DNA of 64,000 bases from Methyloceanibacter caenitepidi (lineage in GTDB: Bacteria > Pseudomonadota > Alphaproteobacteria > Rhizobiales > Methyloligellaceae). Every line of letters starts with the position of its first letter. Positions within the stretch are counted from its first letter, which is position 1. This document shows, piece by piece, positions 18,098-24,887 of the stretch. The stretch lies in assembly GCF_000828475.1 (NCBI RefSeq), contig NZ_AP014648.1, positions 496,001 to 560,000 on the forward strand, written 5' to 3'. The notes beneath the pieces are model-generated. The model was given only the letters and a program-made list of their open reading frames with translations, was not told the DNA's origin and did not search any database. The position numbers and the translations under genes are program-made.

Positions 18098-18432
18098 CAA
18101 GTTAATGACACCGTCCGGTGTCACCTCTTGGTCAATTGTTCAGCGCACGTCTTTGTTTTGTCTTGGCCGGCTGATCCAAGAGCGCCGGATTAACGTTAAT
18201 GAGACGTTGCTTTGCTGCGGGACATCGCCGGGGTCCGGAAATTCGAGACTCTGCAGGCGGTTAACGGTAAAATGCTGAGTGTTGGCGCCGATGCTGAGGC
18301 TGAGTTCGGCGCCCCGTCTACGAGTTCTGCGTAACGTACCGGGCGGCGGTGGGCGCGGTCATTTTTGACCCGCAGGAACCCCTTGCCCGGATGTCAGTTG
18401 TACTGAGGTTCAGTGATTTCTGGGGGTAAGAG
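18098..18432. other. Intergenic region with an 18-base palindrome
   Basis: The space between fsr and the coiled-coil gene contains no believable coding sequence. It begins with the palindrome at 18106-18123 and ends with the promoter and ribosome site (GGGGGTAAGAG) of the gene at 18433. The middle part is less GC-rich than its surroundings and includes AACGTTAATGAGACG and GGTTAACGGTAAAA, neither of which makes a full CtrA box. Confidence 0.5.
18106..18123. promoter_or_regulatory. TGACACCG-N2-CGGTGTCA palindrome, TetR-type operator
   Basis: A perfect dyad, TGACACCGTCCGGTGTCA, with eight-base arms and a two-base centre. The arms are too close to make a comfortable RNA hairpin and no T-run follows, so a protein-binding site fits better than a terminator. 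The shape is like operators of TetR/AcrR-family repressors. No tetR gene lies next to it; the nearest downstream start codon is 310 bases away. Confidence 0.5.
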
Positions 18433-19416
18433 ATGCGTGATATTCGCGGGGACCTACAAGACCGCGCTGGCTTCCTAGAGGAGCAGATCAGCGCGGCACA
18501 AGCGCAATTTGAAAAGAGGATGGAGCTGTTCACGCGCGAGCATGAGTCGAAGATCGCCGATCTTCAGGCCGAGCTCGAGGCGGTCAGCATGCTCATGGAG
18601 CGCGAGTACCGTCGCATCATGAGCGCGCCGGATGTTGCGGAGGAGCGCCGTCAGGCGCCGCCTCAGCCGGCACCCGAGCACGCCCCGGTCGCATCCACGC
18701 GTGAAGCGTATGAGGAGTCCGAATACCTGGACGACGAGCCTGAGTATCTTCCCGAGGACGAGCCCTACCGCAGGACCGCCGCCGCGGATCCGGCCCGGCA
18801 TGCGGCGCCCGCCGAAGAGGCAAGACCCGTCCGGCGGGAGCCCGAGCCGCGCTACGCGCCGCGCCCGGCAGCCCACGCCGAGGACGATCATCGGCAGCAC
18901 GCTGTAGCGGAAGCGCAGCCACAGCGGCCGATTCCCATGGAGCGTCCGGCAGCGGAACAGCGTCCGGTCGAGGCAGCGCCCTACCGGCCTACCGCCCGTG
19001 CACCCGAGCCGCGTCAGGAAGCGCCGCGTCAAGAGGCTCCCCGTCAGGAGCCCGTACGTCGGGAAGCACCTCGGCAAGAGGCGCCACGCCAAGAGGCGCC
19101 TCGCCAAGAGCCTTCACGGCGCGAGGAGCAGCCCCGGCACTACGAGCCGGTACAGCGGGACCGCGGTCCGGCGCAGCGTCAGCCTCTTGCGGACTTCCTG
19201 ATCCGCAAGCTCGGTGAAGCCGGCAACATGAGCCTGGACGATTTGTGCGGCGTCGCCATCCGCGAGGGGTACTTCGCCGAAGGCGACAACCCGGACCGGA
19301 CGGTGCACATGACGCTCATGAATGTCGTCAAGGCGGGCTTCATCCGGCAGATGCCGAATGGAACCTTCGCACCGGCATCCGTCATGGACACGATCAGGCT
19401 GCGGCGCGCGATCTAG
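18433..19416 (+). CDS. Coiled-coil protein with Arg/Glu/Pro repeat and C-terminal helical domain
   Basis: A 327-residue protein in three parts. Residues 1-65 form a charged coiled coil (RGDLQDRAGFLEEQISAAQ and on to AELEAVSMLMEREYRR). Residues about 70-250 are disordered: acidic Glu/Asp/Tyr patches and then a run of imperfect RQEAP / RREAP repeats centred on residues 195-232. The last 75 residues (LADFLIRKLGEAGNMSLDDLC... to ...AGFIRQMPNGTFAPA) look like a small folded helical or winged-helix domain. I do not recognise a named family, though similar N-termini exist in other Hyphomicrobiales. There is no membrane segment or signal peptide. It is monocistronic, converging with plsC. The start follows GGGGGTAAGAG. 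Scaffold or DNA-associated roles are only guesses. Confidence 0.85.
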   Translation: MRDIRGDLQDRAGFLEEQISAAQAQFEKRMELFTREHESKIADLQAELEAVSMLMEREYRRIMSAPDVAEERRQAPPQPAPEHAPVASTREAYEESEYLDDEPEYLPEDEPYRRTAAADPARHAAPAEEARPVRREPEPRYAPRPAAHAEDDHRQHAVAEAQPQRPIPMERPAAEQRPVEAAPYRPTARAPEPRQEAPRQEAPRQEPVRREAPRQEAPRQEAPRQEPSRREEQPRHYEPVQRDRGPAQRQPLADFLIRKLGEAGNMSLDDLCGVAIREGYFAEGDNPDRTVHMTLMNVVKAGFIRQMPNGTFAPASVMDTIRLRRAI

Positions 19417-19426
19417 CGCCGCCGTC

Positions 19427-20221
19427 TCATTCGGTGGGCCGTCCGCGCAGCAACTCGACGACGTCGCTTCGGATCTTGTCTTCCGTATAGCGCGCCAGTT
19501 CCTTGCGATCGGCGAAGTCGTCAAGCGGCACGGGCGGTCCAATCCGAATATTGGCCTCAAGTGGCCCCAGCCCCAGCAGCCGCCAAGCGTGGCTCGCCAT
19601 GTCCATGTCGCCATACCAGGCGACTTGCGGCCGGCCGCGGCGGCCGAGCGGCAGCCCATAGACCTTCGTATATGCCAGCGCCAAGGTCTGAACGGAGACA
19701 TCGGACTCCGTCGTTTCGCTCCCGGGCGGCTTCACAGCCGCGAACAGCGCCGAGCGGAAGGGCAGCACGCCGTTGCCGTCGCTGGACGTACCTTCCGCGA
19801 AGAACACGACATGGTCGCCCGCCTCGAGCCGGTCGAGAATTTCGTTCGCCTTTGTGCCCGTCTGCGTGCGCCGCTCGCGGTCCACGAAGACCGAGCGCTG
19901 CAGCTTCGCCAGCCATTTCACGAAGGGCCAGGTCGAGACCTCCTGCTTTGCCACGAACGAGACCGGCGCCACGGCGGACAACACGGTAATGTCGAGCCAA
20001 GACACGTGATTCGAAACGACGAGGACGCCGTTCTGGCGCGCGAGTTCGCCATCCACATGGATGCGGACGCCGACGATTCGGCAAACTTGACGGTGATACC
20101 AATGCGGGAAGGTGCGGGCGAAGCGCGATCGTGTCCGGACGAAAAGGTGCTGCAAGGGCATCAAGGGAAGGGTGAAGGCGAAGAAGGTCGCCAGCACGAA
20201 GAATGCGCGCGCATTTTTCAT
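19427..20221 (-). CDS. plsC: 1-acyl-sn-glycerol-3-phosphate acyltransferase
   Basis: A 264-residue acyltransferase of the PlsC family, which adds the second fatty acid to lysophosphatidate to make phosphatidate at the inner membrane. Motif I is NHVSWLD (His72 to Asp77, the HX4D charge relay), motif II lies around VDRERRTQTG, and motif III is FAEGTSSDG (about residue 146 onward). One hydrophobic segment at residues 7-24 anchors the protein. An OlsA-like enzyme acting on ornithine-lipid precursors is a possible alternative. It is the last gene of the uspA-nfuA-tsaB-rimI-fur-plsC run and converges with the coiled-coil gene. Confidence 0.9.
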   Translation of the reverse strand: MKNARAFFVLATFFAFTLPLMPLQHLFVRTRSRFARTFPHWYHRQVCRIVGVRIHVDGELARQNGVLVVSNHVSWLDITVLSAVAPVSFVAKQEVSTWPFVKWLAKLQRSVFVDRERRTQTGTKANEILDRLEAGDHVVFFAEGTSSDGNGVLPFRSALFAAVKPPGSETTESDVSVQTLALAYTKVYGLPLGRRGRPQVAWYGDMDMASHAWRLLGLGPLEANIRIGPPVPLDDFADRKELARYTEDKIRSDVVELLRGRPTE

Positions 20222-20272
20222 CGGTCAGCAGCGAAGCGAGCGGGTATCAGCGAAGTCGAGGGGCTCAATGCA

Positions 20273-20662
20273 TCAATAGCAGGTGCGGTTCCCATAGCGC
20301 GTGATGCAGATCCCGCGCAAGGCGGAGTCTTTGGCCCGCACCGGCAGCGGCCGGGTCCTGCACTCAGTGCGGATGTCGCCACCACCGAAATCGAACGTGT
20401 CGCAGACCTCGCGGCTTCCGGTATCGATGAGATAGAGGTCCAGCTCGGATGGGAAGGCCACATTCACAGGGGCCGCGCCGGGCGCCCGCTTTGCGGTGGC
20501 AGGGTTGCGATCGGTCGTCTGGCTTTCGACCGGCGCCGCGCTCGGGGCCGAATTCGTTTGCGGTTTGGGCGGGGCTTCCGCGTCGAGCGAGATCGCGTGC
20601 TCCGCAAAGGCGAGTGAGGTCAGCAGCATCAACGCCGTCGCTAAAAATACGCGCAAACCCAT
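20273..20662 (-). CDS. Small exported protein, unknown function
   Basis: A 129-residue protein beginning with a signal peptide (GLRVFLATALMLLTSLAFA, cleavage near residue 20). A Pro/Ala-rich linker of about 45 residues leads to a C-terminal domain with cysteines in REVCDTFDFGGG, IRTECRTRP, GICITRYG and NRTCY, probably making two disulfides. I recognise no family. The ATG at 20662 has AAGGGG seven bases upstream, which favours it over the ATG five codons earlier. A perfect CtrA-type box lies 20-34 bases before this start. It stands between fur and plsC, where many relatives have no gene. Confidence 0.7.
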   Translation of the reverse strand: MGLRVFLATALMLLTSLAFAEHAISLDAEAPPKPQTNSAPSAAPVESQTTDRNPATAKRAPGAAPVNVAFPSELDLYLIDTGSREVCDTFDFGGGDIRTECRTRPLPVRAKDSALRGICITRYGNRTCY

Positions 20663-20681
20663 CACGCACCCCTTCATCCCG

Positions 20682-20696
20682 TTAACCTTTCGTTAA
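20682..20696 (-). promoter_or_regulatory. CtrA-type box TTAA-N7-TTAA
   Basis: TTAACCTTTCGTTAA matches the full consensus of the alphaproteobacterial cell-cycle regulator CtrA, with two TTAA half-sites separated by exactly seven bases. It sits 20 bases upstream of the chosen start codon of the small exported protein, where a bound factor would overlap the promoter. Such a motif can also arise by chance, but TTAA is uncommon in this GC-rich sequence. Confidence 0.5.
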
Positions 20697-20751
20697 CGTT
20701 GTCCCGGGGCGCGCCGGAAGTCAAACATTGCACGCGGCAAGCGCGCGCCGC

Positions 20752-21201
20752 CTAGGTCTCGTCCTTGGCCTTCCGGGGTTTGAGCGGCTTGCCGAAAAGC
20801 TCGAGACGATGGCCTGTCAGCCGGAACCCGAGTTCGGCCGCGACGCGTTCTTGCAGGCGCTCGATGTCTTCGTTGGTGAACTCGATGACCTCGCCGGTGG
20901 TCACGTCGATGAGGTGGTCGTGGTGCTCGTGGTCGCCCGGCTCGTAGCGCGCGCGGCCATCGCCGAAATCGCGCCGCTCCACGATGCCCTCGTCCTCAAG
21001 GAGTCGAACCGTGCGATACACGGTCGACAGGGAAATGCGCGGATCGCGCTCCGCCACGCGCCGGTGGACTTCCTCGACAGCCGGGTGGTCGTCTGCCTCG
21101 GACAGGACTTGCGCGATGATGCGCCGCTGCCCGGTCATCCGCAGGCCCCGCTCGGCGCAAAGGCGCTCCAACCTGCTCTCACGCCTGGGCTGTTTGGGCA
21201 T
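20752..21201 (-). CDS. fur: Fur-family metal-responsive repressor (Fur/Mur)
   Basis: A 149-residue Fur-superfamily regulator. The winged-helix part runs through CAERGLRMTGQRRIIAQVLSEADDHP and RISLSTVYRTVRLLEDEGIVERRDFGDGRARYE; the metal-binding segment is HEHHDHLIDVTTGEVIEF. In Hyphomicrobiales the protein at this position usually works as Mur, a manganese-responsive repressor, rather than as a true iron Fur. It is not Irr, which lacks this HEHHDHLIDV pattern. The Irr-type site before nfuA must therefore be read by a protein encoded elsewhere. The start at 21201 gives the family length; an in-frame ATG at 21276 would add a 25-residue tail. It lies about 120 bases after rimI on the same strand. 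Confidence 0.9.
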   Translation of the reverse strand: MPKQPRRESRLERLCAERGLRMTGQRRIIAQVLSEADDHPAVEEVHRRVAERDPRISLSTVYRTVRLLEDEGIVERRDFGDGRARYEPGDHEHHDHLIDVTTGEVIEFTNEDIERLQERVAAELGFRLTGHRLELFGKPLKPRKAKDET

Positions 21202-21319
21202 GGCTCTCGTCGGGCGCGACGTGTTCGGCGCTTGGCCCATGCTCAGCGCCGCCACGGCTCGGGTTGTTCGCGACATAACGCATCATCGTGGCGTGGGTCT
21301 CAAAGGGCAAGAACGAAGA

Positions 21320-21814
21320 TCACGCCCGAAGATCGAAGCGCAAGATGGCGGCGTTGCCGCCGCTCTCGTAGTAGCCGGGCCGGCGCCCGACCGCTACGGC
21401 TCCAAGCCCGCGGTAGAGCGCAAGCGCGGGCGCATTGGCCTCGTCCACCTCCAAGAAAAGCGAGCTGATTTGGTTTTCCTTGAGGGCCGCGACCGCGTGC
21501 CGGAGGAGCGCGCGGCCGACGCCGCGCTTCCTCGATCCGGCCTCCACGCCGATCGTGAGCAACTCCGCTTCGTCGCCGGCCGCGCGAGCGACCAAGAAGC
21601 CGGCGGGCCGCGCTTCCGCGCCAACCGTTGCCAGCAGGCACAGCGTAGAAGGGCCGGCGATAAACTGCGTCATCGCCGCCTCGTCCCAGGCGCGCTGCCG
21701 TTGAGGCTGTGCGCCTGTGTTGAAGCAGGTCTTGTGGAGGGCGGCAAAGAGCAGGGCATCGAAGGGCGTGGCCTGCCGAATTTCAATGTCCGCGGCGTCT
21801 TCGTGCCCGGTCAC
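21320..21814 (-). CDS. rimI: Ribosomal protein bS18-type N-acetyltransferase RimI
   Basis: A 164-residue GNAT acetyltransferase. The acetyl-CoA binding motif is SRKRGVGRALL, followed by the family-typical FLEVDEANAPALALYRGLGAVAVGRRPGYYESGG. RimI acetylates the N-terminus of ribosomal protein S18 and other proteins. The GTG start codon overlaps the tsaB stop codon by four bases (GTGA), so the two are translationally coupled. That pairing with tsaB is widespread in bacteria and supports the name. Confidence 0.9.
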   Translation of the reverse strand: MTGHEDAADIEIRQATPFDALLFAALHKTCFNTGAQPQRQRAWDEAAMTQFIAGPSTLCLLATVGAEARPAGFLVARAAGDEAELLTIGVEAGSRKRGVGRALLRHAVAALKENQISSLFLEVDEANAPALALYRGLGAVAVGRRPGYYESGGNAAILRFDLRA

Positions 21815-22503
21815 GGCCGCCGCTCCAGAGCCGTATTCTGGGGCTTTGCATCCGGGGGGCGTAGATAGAGCGGCCGCAGGACAGGGTCGCGCTCATCGCT
21901 TTCGGCGGCAAGCTCGGCGAGCGCCAACGCGCCGGGCTGCAGGCGGGGCAAAACGGGCGTCAATTCCCGGTTTTTCGCCGCTGCAGCCTCAGCCAGCAGT
22001 GCCGCGCCGCTCCCGACAGCAAGTGTGAGAGCGCCGGGCAGAAGCACCGCGGCGTCCTCGGGGCCGAGAAGGGCCGGGCCGTTGAGGCGCGCACCATCGG
22101 GTCCGAAGAGGCCGAAATAAAGCATGCCGCGCCGCGCATCGGCGGCGACCGCGAACGGGCCGTCCGGGGCAAGTCCTTCCCGAACCGCTCTTCGCGCCAT
22201 CACCGTGAGACTGTCGGTACCGAAGAGGGCGCCCCCGCAGGTGAGAGCGAGCCCGCGCGCGGCCGCAATGGCTATGCGCACGCCCGTGAAGCTGCCGGGT
22301 CCTTGCGTGGCGGCGATCGTATCGATGTCGTCAGGCGCGAGGCCGGCCTCGGAAAGAACGCCCTCGACCATCGGCATCAGCGCCTCGGCGTGACCGCGCT
22401 GCATCTCGGCTTCGCGCAGCACCTCGGTCCGCGCCGATGGGCTGGTTCGCAGCACGGCAGCCGAGCAGACTCCCATGCTCGTATCGAGCGCCAAAATGTT
22501 CAT
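21811..22503 (-). CDS. tsaB: tRNA threonylcarbamoyladenosine protein TsaB
   Basis: A 230-residue protein of the ASKHA fold that partners TsaD and TsaE to make t6A37 in tRNAs reading ANN codons. It begins ILALDTSMGVCSAAVL and has the family markers QRGHAEALMPMVEGVL, GPGSFTGVRIAIAAARGLAL and an AADARRGMLYFGLF core. TsaB is a pseudo-enzyme that lacks the metal-binding His pair of TsaD, as here. It is followed by rimI with overlapping codons and preceded by the nitroreductase, nine bases away. Confidence 0.93.
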   Translation of the reverse strand: MNILALDTSMGVCSAAVLRTSPSARTEVLREAEMQRGHAEALMPMVEGVLSEAGLAPDDIDTIAATQGPGSFTGVRIAIAAARGLALTCGGALFGTDSLTVMARRAVREGLAPDGPFAVAADARRGMLYFGLFGPDGARLNGPALLGPEDAAVLLPGALTLAVGSGAALLAEAAAAKNRELTPVLPRLQPGALALAELAAESDERDPVLRPLYLRPPDAKPQNTALERRP

Positions 22504-22512
22504 GAGGTGGTC

Positions 22513-23103
22513 TTAGAGGATGCGGGCGACTTGGTCGAAGTCGAATCGCGGCGACCGGGGACGCAGTGCCGAGCTGTCGCCATAGCCGAGATTGCAAAGG
22601 AAGTTCGATTTGACGTTCGTGCCGTCGAAAAAGGCCGCGTCGACGCCGGCCGGGTCGAAGCCCGACATGGGGCCGCAGTCGAGCCCCAGAGCCCGTGCGG
22701 CCATAATGAGATAGGCGCCCTGCAGCGTTCCGTTGCGGAAGGCGGTCTCGGCGATTTTCTCGGGTTTACCCGTGAACCAACTCTTCGCGTCCGTATGCGG
22801 AAACAGCTTGGGCAGGTGTTCGTGAAACTCGAGGTCGTGGCCGATGATCGCGCAGACCGGGGCCTGCATGGTCTTCTCCCGATTGCCGTCCGACAGGAAC
22901 GGCTTCAGCCGTTCCTTGGCTTCGGGGGACTTCACGAAAACAAATCGAGCGGGGCTACAGTTCGCGCTGGTCGGCCCCAGCAAGACAAGCGACACCAGCT
23001 CGCGCAGCAGCGCGTCGGGCACATCCCGGTCCTGCCAGGCATTGTGCGTGCGCGCCTCGTGAAAAAGCTGTGCGAAGGATCCGTCTGGGAGGCGGTCCGT
23101 CAA
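22513..23103 (-). CDS. Malonic semialdehyde reductase-like nitroreductase
   Basis: A 196-residue FMN-dependent nitroreductase of the RutE/HadB type. It opens [38 protein letters not shown], has the [19 protein letters not shown] flavin-site region, and ends ...DFDQVARIL. RutE reduces malonic semialdehyde to 3-hydroxypropionate in uracil breakdown, but no other rut gene is here, so the role is likely more general. The TTG start overlaps the nfuA stop codon by four bases, so translation is coupled; insertion of such a gene between nfuA and tsaB is unusual compared with the standard order. Confidence 0.85.
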   Translation of the reverse strand: MTDRLPDGSFAQLFHEARTHNAWQDRDVPDALLRELVSLVLLGPTSANCSPARFVFVKSPEAKERLKPFLSDGNREKTMQAPVCAIIGHDLEFHEHLPKLFPHTDAKSWFTGKPEKIAETAFRNGTLQGAYLIMAARALGLDCGPMSGFDPAGVDAAFFDGTNVKSNFLCNLGYGDSSALRPRSPRFDFDQVARIL

Positions 23104-23660
23104 ATCGGGCGGACTTCCTGCACTTCGGGAATGAAGTGCCGCAACAAGTTCTCGATGCCGTGTCGCAGCGTCGCCGTGGAACTCGGGCAGCCGGAGCAGG
23201 CGCCGCGCATGTGCAGGTAGACGACACCGTCGCGATAGCCCTGGAAGGTGATGTCGCCGCCATCCTGGGCCACGGCGGGCCGGACCCGCGTATCGAGCAG
23301 TTCCTTGATGGTCTTGACCGTGTCCTCGTCCTCGGGCTCGAAGAACTCTTCGCCACCCGGCTGGACCTCATCCGCCTCGTCCACGGTGGCTTCGCCGGAC
23401 AGGTAATGCTCCATGATCGCGCCGAGGATGGCGGGCTTCAAATGTGGCCACTCGCCATCGCTCTTGGTCACGCTGATGAAGTCGGAGCCGAGAAACACGC
23501 TGGAGACCCCGTCGATCTCGAACAGCCGCGAGGCAAGCGGTGACGCTTCGCCCTCGTCGCCGGCGCGGAACTCCACCGCGTCGTGATCGCCGAGGACGGT
23601 TCGTCCAGGTAGAAATTTCAGGGTCGCCGGATTTGGCGTCGCCTCGGTCTGGATAAACAT
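23100..23660 (-). CDS. nfuA: Fe-S cluster carrier, Nfu type
   Basis: A 186-residue iron-sulfur scaffold/carrier. The N-terminal Nfu domain begins [19 protein letters not shown]; a Glu/Asp-rich linker (about 100-112) connects it to the C-terminal NifU-like domain with GACSGCPSS, where Cys155 and Cys158 hold the cluster. It delivers 4Fe-4S clusters to target enzymes in the cytoplasm. The architecture is that of mitochondrial NFU1 and its alphaproteobacterial relatives. An Irr-type palindrome lies 37-50 bases upstream, suggesting iron control. It heads the run nfuA, nitroreductase, tsaB, rimI, fur. Confidence 0.94.
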   Translation of the reverse strand: MFIQTEATPNPATLKFLPGRTVLGDHDAVEFRAGDEGEASPLASRLFEIDGVSSVFLGSDFISVTKSDGEWPHLKPAILGAIMEHYLSGEATVDEADEVQPGGEEFFEPEDEDTVKTIKELLDTRVRPAVAQDGGDITFQGYRDGVVYLHMRGACSGCPSSTATLRHGIENLLRHFIPEVQEVRPI

Positions 23661-23674
23661 GACAGGCCCTTCTG

Positions 23675-23688
23675 TGAGACGAGTCTCA
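23675..23688. other. TGAGAC-GA-GTCTCA dyad in the nfuA leader
   Basis: A perfect inverted repeat with six-base arms lies between the Irr-type box and the nfuA start codon. It may be a second protein site or a small leader hairpin; nothing in the sequence decides between these. Confidence 0.4.
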
Positions 23689-23696
23689 TGCGAGTC

Positions 23697-23710
23697 TTAG
23701 AATTATTCTA
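23697..23710 (-). promoter_or_regulatory. Irr-type iron control element upstream of nfuA
   Basis: TTAGAATTATTCTA contains the perfect dyad TAGAAT-T-ATTCTA (23698-23710) and closely matches the iron control element recognised by Irr in Hyphomicrobiales (consensus near TTTAGAA-N3-TTCTAAA). It lies 37-50 bases before the nfuA ATG, a typical promoter position, and uspA is encoded about 75 bases further upstream on the same strand. Irr is encoded elsewhere in the genome. Confidence 0.7.
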
Positions 23711-23784
23711 TATTTGTGCCCACGGCGCCCCGAAGTCAAGGCGGCGGGGGCCAGAGGGGCGGCTTCTCCAGCGCCTTTTTGGCC

Positions 23785-24333
23785 TCAAGCCAGCGCTAGA
23801 ATCTCCTCTGTCGACAGGTGTCCCGGAACCACCGTGATCGGCGTCGGGAAGACACCAGCGAGCCGGCCACCCGCGAGGCTCGAGACCAACGGGCCGGGGC
23901 CGGAGGGGTCCTTCGACGCGCCGAGAACCAGAACGCCGATATCGGGATCTTCCTCGATCAGCTTGGTGATTTCCTCCGATTTCGAGCCTTCTCGCACGAT
24001 CTCTTCAGGGTCCAGATCCTCGAAGCCTAAGCTCTTGAGTTTGCGCCCGAAAAGGCGAAAAACGGCCTTCGCCTTGTTGAGCCCCTCCTCGCGCGCGATC
24101 TCCTCGACACCGAGCCAGTGCATGGCACCGTCTTCGGGCTCGATGACGTAGAGGAGCGCGAGTTGGCCTTTGGTGCGCTCGGCGCGGCTTGCGGCAAAGG
24201 CAAGCGCGCTCTCGCATTCCGGGGTTTCGTCGACAACGACCAGAAACTTGCGCTTGTGGCCCTTGAGATAGATCTGGCGCTTCTGGGGGCGCCGCGCCGG
24301 CTTGGACTTCTTGTCTTCTGATTTTTCGCTCAT
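23785..24333 (-). CDS. Universal stress protein (UspA family)
   Basis: A 182-residue protein with a basic N-terminal tail of about 27 residues and one UspA domain. The core runs from RKFLVVVDETPECESALAFAASRAERTKGQLALLYVIEP to IGVLVLGASKDPSGPGPLVSSLAGG, a variant of the ATP-binding G-x2-G-x9-G loop, and ends FPTPITVVPGHLS. The role is generally stress resistance, without a defined reaction. It lies on the same strand as nfuA and just upstream of it, the usual order in Hyphomicrobiales, but the Irr-type box between them suggests that nfuA also has its own promoter. Confidence 0.88.
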   Translation of the reverse strand: MSEKSEDKKSKPARRPQKRQIYLKGHKRKFLVVVDETPECESALAFAASRAERTKGQLALLYVIEPEDGAMHWLGVEEIAREEGLNKAKAVFRLFGRKLKSLGFEDLDPEEIVREGSKSEEITKLIEEDPDIGVLVLGASKDPSGPGPLVSSLAGGRLAGVFPTPITVVPGHLSTEEILALA

Positions 24334-24427
24334 TGTGCCGCAAAGGTGCCCGTTGGTAGCTTGGGCGCGCATGCTGCCACCTCCGGATGGACGCAACAAG
24401 CCAGTTCTGAGCGGCGCACCTGAGCGC

Positions 24428-24823
24428 TCAGGCAAGGTCGATGGCAAAACGTTTGAGGTCTTCGAGCTCCACGAGCTCGAGCGTCGCCTCGTGTGTCGCG
24501 CCAAGGATGACGCGCGGCGCCTTGCCGGCCTCGAAGGCCTCGAGCCAGCGGGCTGCGCACAGGCACCAACGGTCTCCCGGCTTCAGGCCCGGAAAGCCGA
24601 AGTCCGGAACGGGCGTGGAAAGATCGTTTCCACGTGCCTTGGAAAACGTCAGGAACGCCTCGGTCACCTCGACACAGACAGTGTGCAGCCCGGCATCCTC
24701 GGGGCCGGTATGGCAGCAGCCCGTCCGGTAGAACCCCGTGAGCGGCCGGTCCGAACACGGCTTGAGGGGGTCCCCAAAGACGTTTCTTTGACCTTCGAAT
24801 GGATTCGAGCGCCTCTGCAACAT
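24428..24823 (-). CDS. DUF2237 family protein
   Basis: A 131-residue cytoplasmic protein, almost entirely the DUF2237 domain. Conserved segments are NVFGDPLKPCS, LTGFYRTGCCHTGPED, HTVCVEVTEAFLTFSK, RGNDLSTPVPDFGFPGLKPGDRWCLCAARW and ATHEATLELVELEDLKRFA. The set of conserved cysteines (GCC, CLC) and the Asp/Arg residues suggest metal binding, but no activity is known. I chose the ATG at 24823; a frame extending to 24859 adds 12 residues. It lies on the same strand as uspA and 65 bases after mepA's stop. Confidence 0.87.
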   Translation of the reverse strand: MLQRRSNPFEGQRNVFGDPLKPCSDRPLTGFYRTGCCHTGPEDAGLHTVCVEVTEAFLTFSKARGNDLSTPVPDFGFPGLKPGDRWCLCAARWLEAFEAGKAPRVILGATHEATLELVELEDLKRFAIDLA

Positions 24824-24887
24824 GGCCGGGAGTGTGCCCGAAAGAAGCGATCTGCGCAAAGACGGCGCGCCGCCACGACGCCGCCGG

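Noticed and set aside
18181..18270. Possible CtrA sites (TTAACGTTAA and GGTTAACGGTAAAA) upstream of the gene at 18433
   Set aside because: The half-site spacing is not seven bases; they are not full boxes.
20752..21201. Naming the Fur-family gene as Irr
   Set aside because: The sequence has the HEHHDHLIDV metal site and domain text of Fur/Mur; Irr proteins differ in this region.
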